This document shows positions 61,932 to 64,000 of a DNA stretch of 64,000 bases, in pieces. Within the stretch, counting starts at the first letter, position 1. Each line of letters starts with the position of its first letter. Both the position numbers and the translations under genes were made by a program. The notes beneath the pieces are model-generated. The model was not told where the DNA came from, did not search any database, and saw only the letters and a list, made by a program, of their open reading frames with translations. Source of the stretch: DASXKD01 sp963734725 (lineage in GTDB: Bacteria; Actinomycetota; Actinomycetes; Streptosporangiales; Streptosporangiaceae); NCBI GenBank assembly GCA_963734725.1, contig CAVTIX010000008.1, positions 372,001-436,000 on the forward strand, given 5' to 3'.

Positions 61932-62432
61932 ATGAGCCATGAGCCGCAGATTCAGGCGCGCGCCGCGCAGCACTACGCCGCGATCCCGGCGACAGTCGCC
62001 ATGGACGGCATCTCCGCTGCCGTGGACGACGCGCTTCCCGAGTTGTTCGGCTGGCTGGCCGGCCAGGGCATCGCGCCGGCCGGGCCGCCGCTGATCCGCT
62101 ACCTGGTCATCGACATGGCCGGAGAGCTGCAGATCGAGCTGGGTGTCCCGGTCGCCGCGCCGGTCGCCGCTAGCGGTCGCGTTCAGCCCGGCGTCCTGCC
62201 GGAAGGCAGGTACGCGGTGCTCCGGCACACCGGGCCTTACGATGGCCTGCTGGCCAGCAACGCCGCGCTGCTGCGATGGGCACAGGAGAAGGGCATCGAG
62301 TTCGATACCTGGGACACTCCCCGAGGCTCAGCCTGGCGCGCCCGGGCGGAGCACTACCTCACTGACCCGTCCCAGGTGCCCGACCCGGCCAAGTTTGAGA
62401 CCGACGTGGCTTTCCTGATCCGCGGGGCGTGA
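61932..62432 (+). CDS. GyrI-like / AraC effector-binding-domain protein
   Basis: 166 residues: YAAIPATVAMDGISAAVDDA, PPLIRYLVIDMAGELQIELG, VLPEGRYAVLRHTGPYDGLL and RAEHYLTDPSQVPDPAKFET. This is a stand-alone effector-binding (SOUL/GyrI-like) fold that binds small lipophilic compounds. AGGGA stands before the ATG. Third gene of the TetR group. Confidence 0.85.
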   Translation: MSHEPQIQARAAQHYAAIPATVAMDGISAAVDDALPELFGWLAGQGIAPAGPPLIRYLVIDMAGELQIELGVPVAAPVAASGRVQPGVLPEGRYAVLRHTGPYDGLLASNAALLRWAQEKGIEFDTWDTPRGSAWRARAEHYLTDPSQVPDPAKFETDVAFLIRGA

Positions 62433-62498
62433 CCGGCCGGCCGCGCCACTCGTGCGCGGGGCCGCGGCGCGGCGACCTTACCCGGCCGGGCGGCGCGG

Positions 62499-62923
62499 CT
62501 AGCTGCCGATGGGCCGGGCCGCGGCGGCGCCTTCCAGCATCGTCTCGGCCACGATGTTGAAAGCGAGCACCCAGGCCTCGCGGGTCGCGGCGTCGAACTC
62601 CTCGCCGAGGGTGCCCGCGAGCGCGGCGATGAGGGAGTCGCCGACGGTCTGGTAGTCCGCGGCCCGCACCCGTAGCCGGCGTGGCGGGCGCCGAGCGCGC
62701 GGGTATGGGTGAGCAATTCGCCGAGCCGGGGCATGGTCTGCACGATCTCGGTGAGCTTCTGGGCGAACTTGACCCGCTGCTCACCCATTTCGGTGGTGAA
62801 CAATTGCCGCAGCGACGGGTCCCGTTGGAACAGTTCCTCGTAGAAGAGGGCCGTCATGGCGGGCAGATCCGGGCCGAGTCGCTCAAACGACGACTGCACC
62901 AAGGTGATCTGCTCCGGCGTCAT
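62499..62923 (-). pseudogene. Globin, broken by a one-base frameshift
   Basis: N-terminal frame: TPEQITLVQSSFERLGPDLP, LFYEELFQRDPSLRQLF and LGELLTHTRALGARHAGYG (proximal His in RHAGYG). The next frame supplies the rest: VRAADYQTVGDSLIAALAGT, LGEEFDAATREAWVLAFNIV and a stop at 62499. One base added at about 62669-62671 gives a 141-residue bacterial haemoglobin of normal size. May be a sequencing indel in a CCC run. Its ATG overlaps the TGA of the LuxR remnant upstream. Confidence 0.8.
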
Positions 62924-63270
62924 ATCGCACTCCCGAGTGCCTGTGCCAGGCCGGCGCGACTGGTGACACCGAGCTTGCCGTAGGCGTGTTGTAGATGGTT
63001 GTTGACCGTCCGCACGGACAGGTAGAGACGTTCGGCGATGTCCTTGCTGGCCATGCCGCTAGCGGCGAGCAGCACAACTTCCCTTTCTCTCCCGGAGAGT
63101 GGGGCCGCCGCGGCGGCATTGACCCTGACCAGGTGGAAGAGCCCGGGGGTGGCCGCGCCTTCGCAGGCGGCGGCGAGCGCGCTGGAGCGGCGCAGCGCCG
63201 CAGTGGCCGCCCGCCGGTCTCCGGCGCGGCTGTATGCGCCGGCGGGCGCAGAAATGAGCAACCGCTGCTC
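62920..63270 (-). pseudogene. C-terminal remnant of a LuxR-type regulator
   Basis: About 115 residues of coding character: AYSRAGDRRAATAALRRSSA, LAAACEGAATPGLFHLVRVN, then the HTH LSGREREVVLLAASGMASKD, IAERLYLSVRTVNNHLQHAY. The DNA-binding part is intact. Full LAL/LuxR proteins have 800 or more residues; the ATPase and most TPR parts are missing and the upstream frame is not protein-like. It could still encode an HTH-only protein if a start exists. Confidence 0.68.
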
Positions 63271-63399
63271 AGGCGGCGCCGTGGCGCCCCGGCTTAGAAC
63301 TGTGCCAGGAGCGGGCCGATCCGCGGCCCGCAGGCACAGAAAGCCACGATCATGTCCGCACCACCGAACAACGACGGCCGGGCCACGGCCCGTAGCCGC

Positions 63400-63729
63400 T
63401 TTCGCATGTTCACCGGCCGAACGCGCGCGCAGGCGCTGGACCGGGCGGGCCGTCCAGTCCCTGGTCGCGGCGGCTGGCCTCGCTGCGCTCGGCGTCACCG
63501 CCGGCGCCGCCAGCGCGTCCGCAGCCACCGCCCAGCCCGCCGGCCCACGCCCACCGGGGTGACCTGGCACCAGCTGACCCTGGTCAACGGCTGGGTGTCG
63601 GGCCCGAGCCAGTCCGGCGCGGTGGTGATCCTGGCCGGTGGCGTGTTCGCGCCACCGGCCCGCCCAGGGCCGGTAAGCCGCGCCGGCGGCCGCTGCCGGG
63701 CCTGCCGCCGGATCACGCCTATGGGGTGA
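63400..63729 (+). pseudogene. Frameshifted secreted protein
   Basis: One frame encodes a signal peptide (RRRWTGRAVQSLVAAAGLAA, LGVTAGAASASA) and stops; the frame beside it then reads TPTGVTWHQLTLVNGWVSGP, like the start of a mature secreted domain. The pieces would belong together after correction of one or two single-base shifts. The end is unclear. An ATG at 63352 precedes it. Confidence 0.4.
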
Positions 63730-63801
63730 TGTGCCTTCTTCCCGCCCTGGTTACGGTGGCGAATCTGACCAGTGCGGAACGACAACCCTTAAGGGGGGCC
63801 C

Positions 63802-64000
63802 ATGGCTGACGAAACACCCGTCCTTGACACGCTGGCCGACATGACCGCCGCGTCGCTGGCGCGCAATTCCCTTGCGCCGCGCGAGCTCATGCTGGTGCGG
63901 ATCGCTGCGCTGATTGCCGTTGACGCAGCGCCTGCTTCCTACTTGATGAACGCCGGGGCAGCCCAGGAAAGCGGCGTCACCGCCGATGACATTCAGGGCG
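63802..64000 (+). CDS. Carboxymuconolactone decarboxylase-family protein (partial)
   Basis: The first 66 codons: ADETPVLDTLADMTAASLAR, NSLAPRELMLVRIAALIAVD, AAPASYLMNAGAAQESGVTA. This helical repeat is typical of CMD-fold proteins of about 130-150 residues. AAGGGGGG lies just before the ATG. Unlike the CMD gene at 36649, no CxxC is seen in the visible part. It runs off the window. Confidence 0.75.
   Translation, partial: MADETPVLDTLADMTAASLARNSLAPRELMLVRIAALIAVDAAPASYLMNAGAAQESGVTADDIQG

Overview
The window is a high-GC actinomycete chromosome segment. Signs are the GC-rich third codon positions, many GTG starts, Lsr2, a DUF574-type methyltransferase, an F420-linked gene (cofC/fbiD) and an NdgR-type IclR regulator beside leuCD. 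The gene order from positions 1 to 33,600 matches the Streptomyces-type core block: KH/rpsP, ffh, glnD, glnB, ftsY, smc, mutM, rnc, rpmF, DUF177, coaD, rsmD, recG, rpmB, thiL, plsC, gpsA, ddl, leuDC, ndgR. The family cannot be fixed from sequence alone; a Streptosporangiales-like lineage is possible.

Region 1-21,200 is almost all on the minus strand and covers translation, protein targeting (Ffh, FtsY), nitrogen sensing (GlnB, GlnD; no amtB), chromosome condensation (Smc), DNA repair (MutM, RecG) and RNA processing (RNase III, RsmD). Three proteins here end in repeat-built low-complexity tails: S16 (five exact 75-bp units), Ffh (39-bp units) and RNase III (18-bp units). The Ffh tail array carries a one-base frameshift, and smc is frameshifted at a GGGCC pentanucleotide run. 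An IS1182-like element separates recG from rsmD.

Region 21,200-33,600 holds housekeeping metabolism: thiamine, F420, phospholipid and peptidoglycan precursors, and leucine. ddl appears to start at CTG. A 187-bp MITE-like element sits just after rpmB, and a second copy lies at 46.4 kb.

Region 33,700-39,620 carries a three-gene proton-translocating transhydrogenase operon, a CMD-family gene, a pirin and a class II DAHP synthase. A previously unlabelled dispersed repeat of about 170-195 bp occurs three times (37.1, 39.6 and 48.2 kb); one copy appears to supply the ribosome binding site of the pirin gene.

Region 39,800-64,000 is accessory: a lipoprotein phosphoesterase, a large ATPase-LuxR regulator with a TPR gene, a PfpI protein, an F420:NADP-oxidoreductase-like protein, a YqeY-like/amidohydrolase fusion, an MMPL transporter, Lsr2, hydrolases, a methyltransferase, and a CoA-ester lyase divergent from a TetR gene with a perfect 21-bp palindrome between them. 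Decayed or frameshifted genes cluster here: a PP2C phosphatase, a globin, a LuxR tail and a secreted protein. The recurring single-base breaks, one of them in the normally essential smc, mean that assembly error has to be weighed against real decay throughout.
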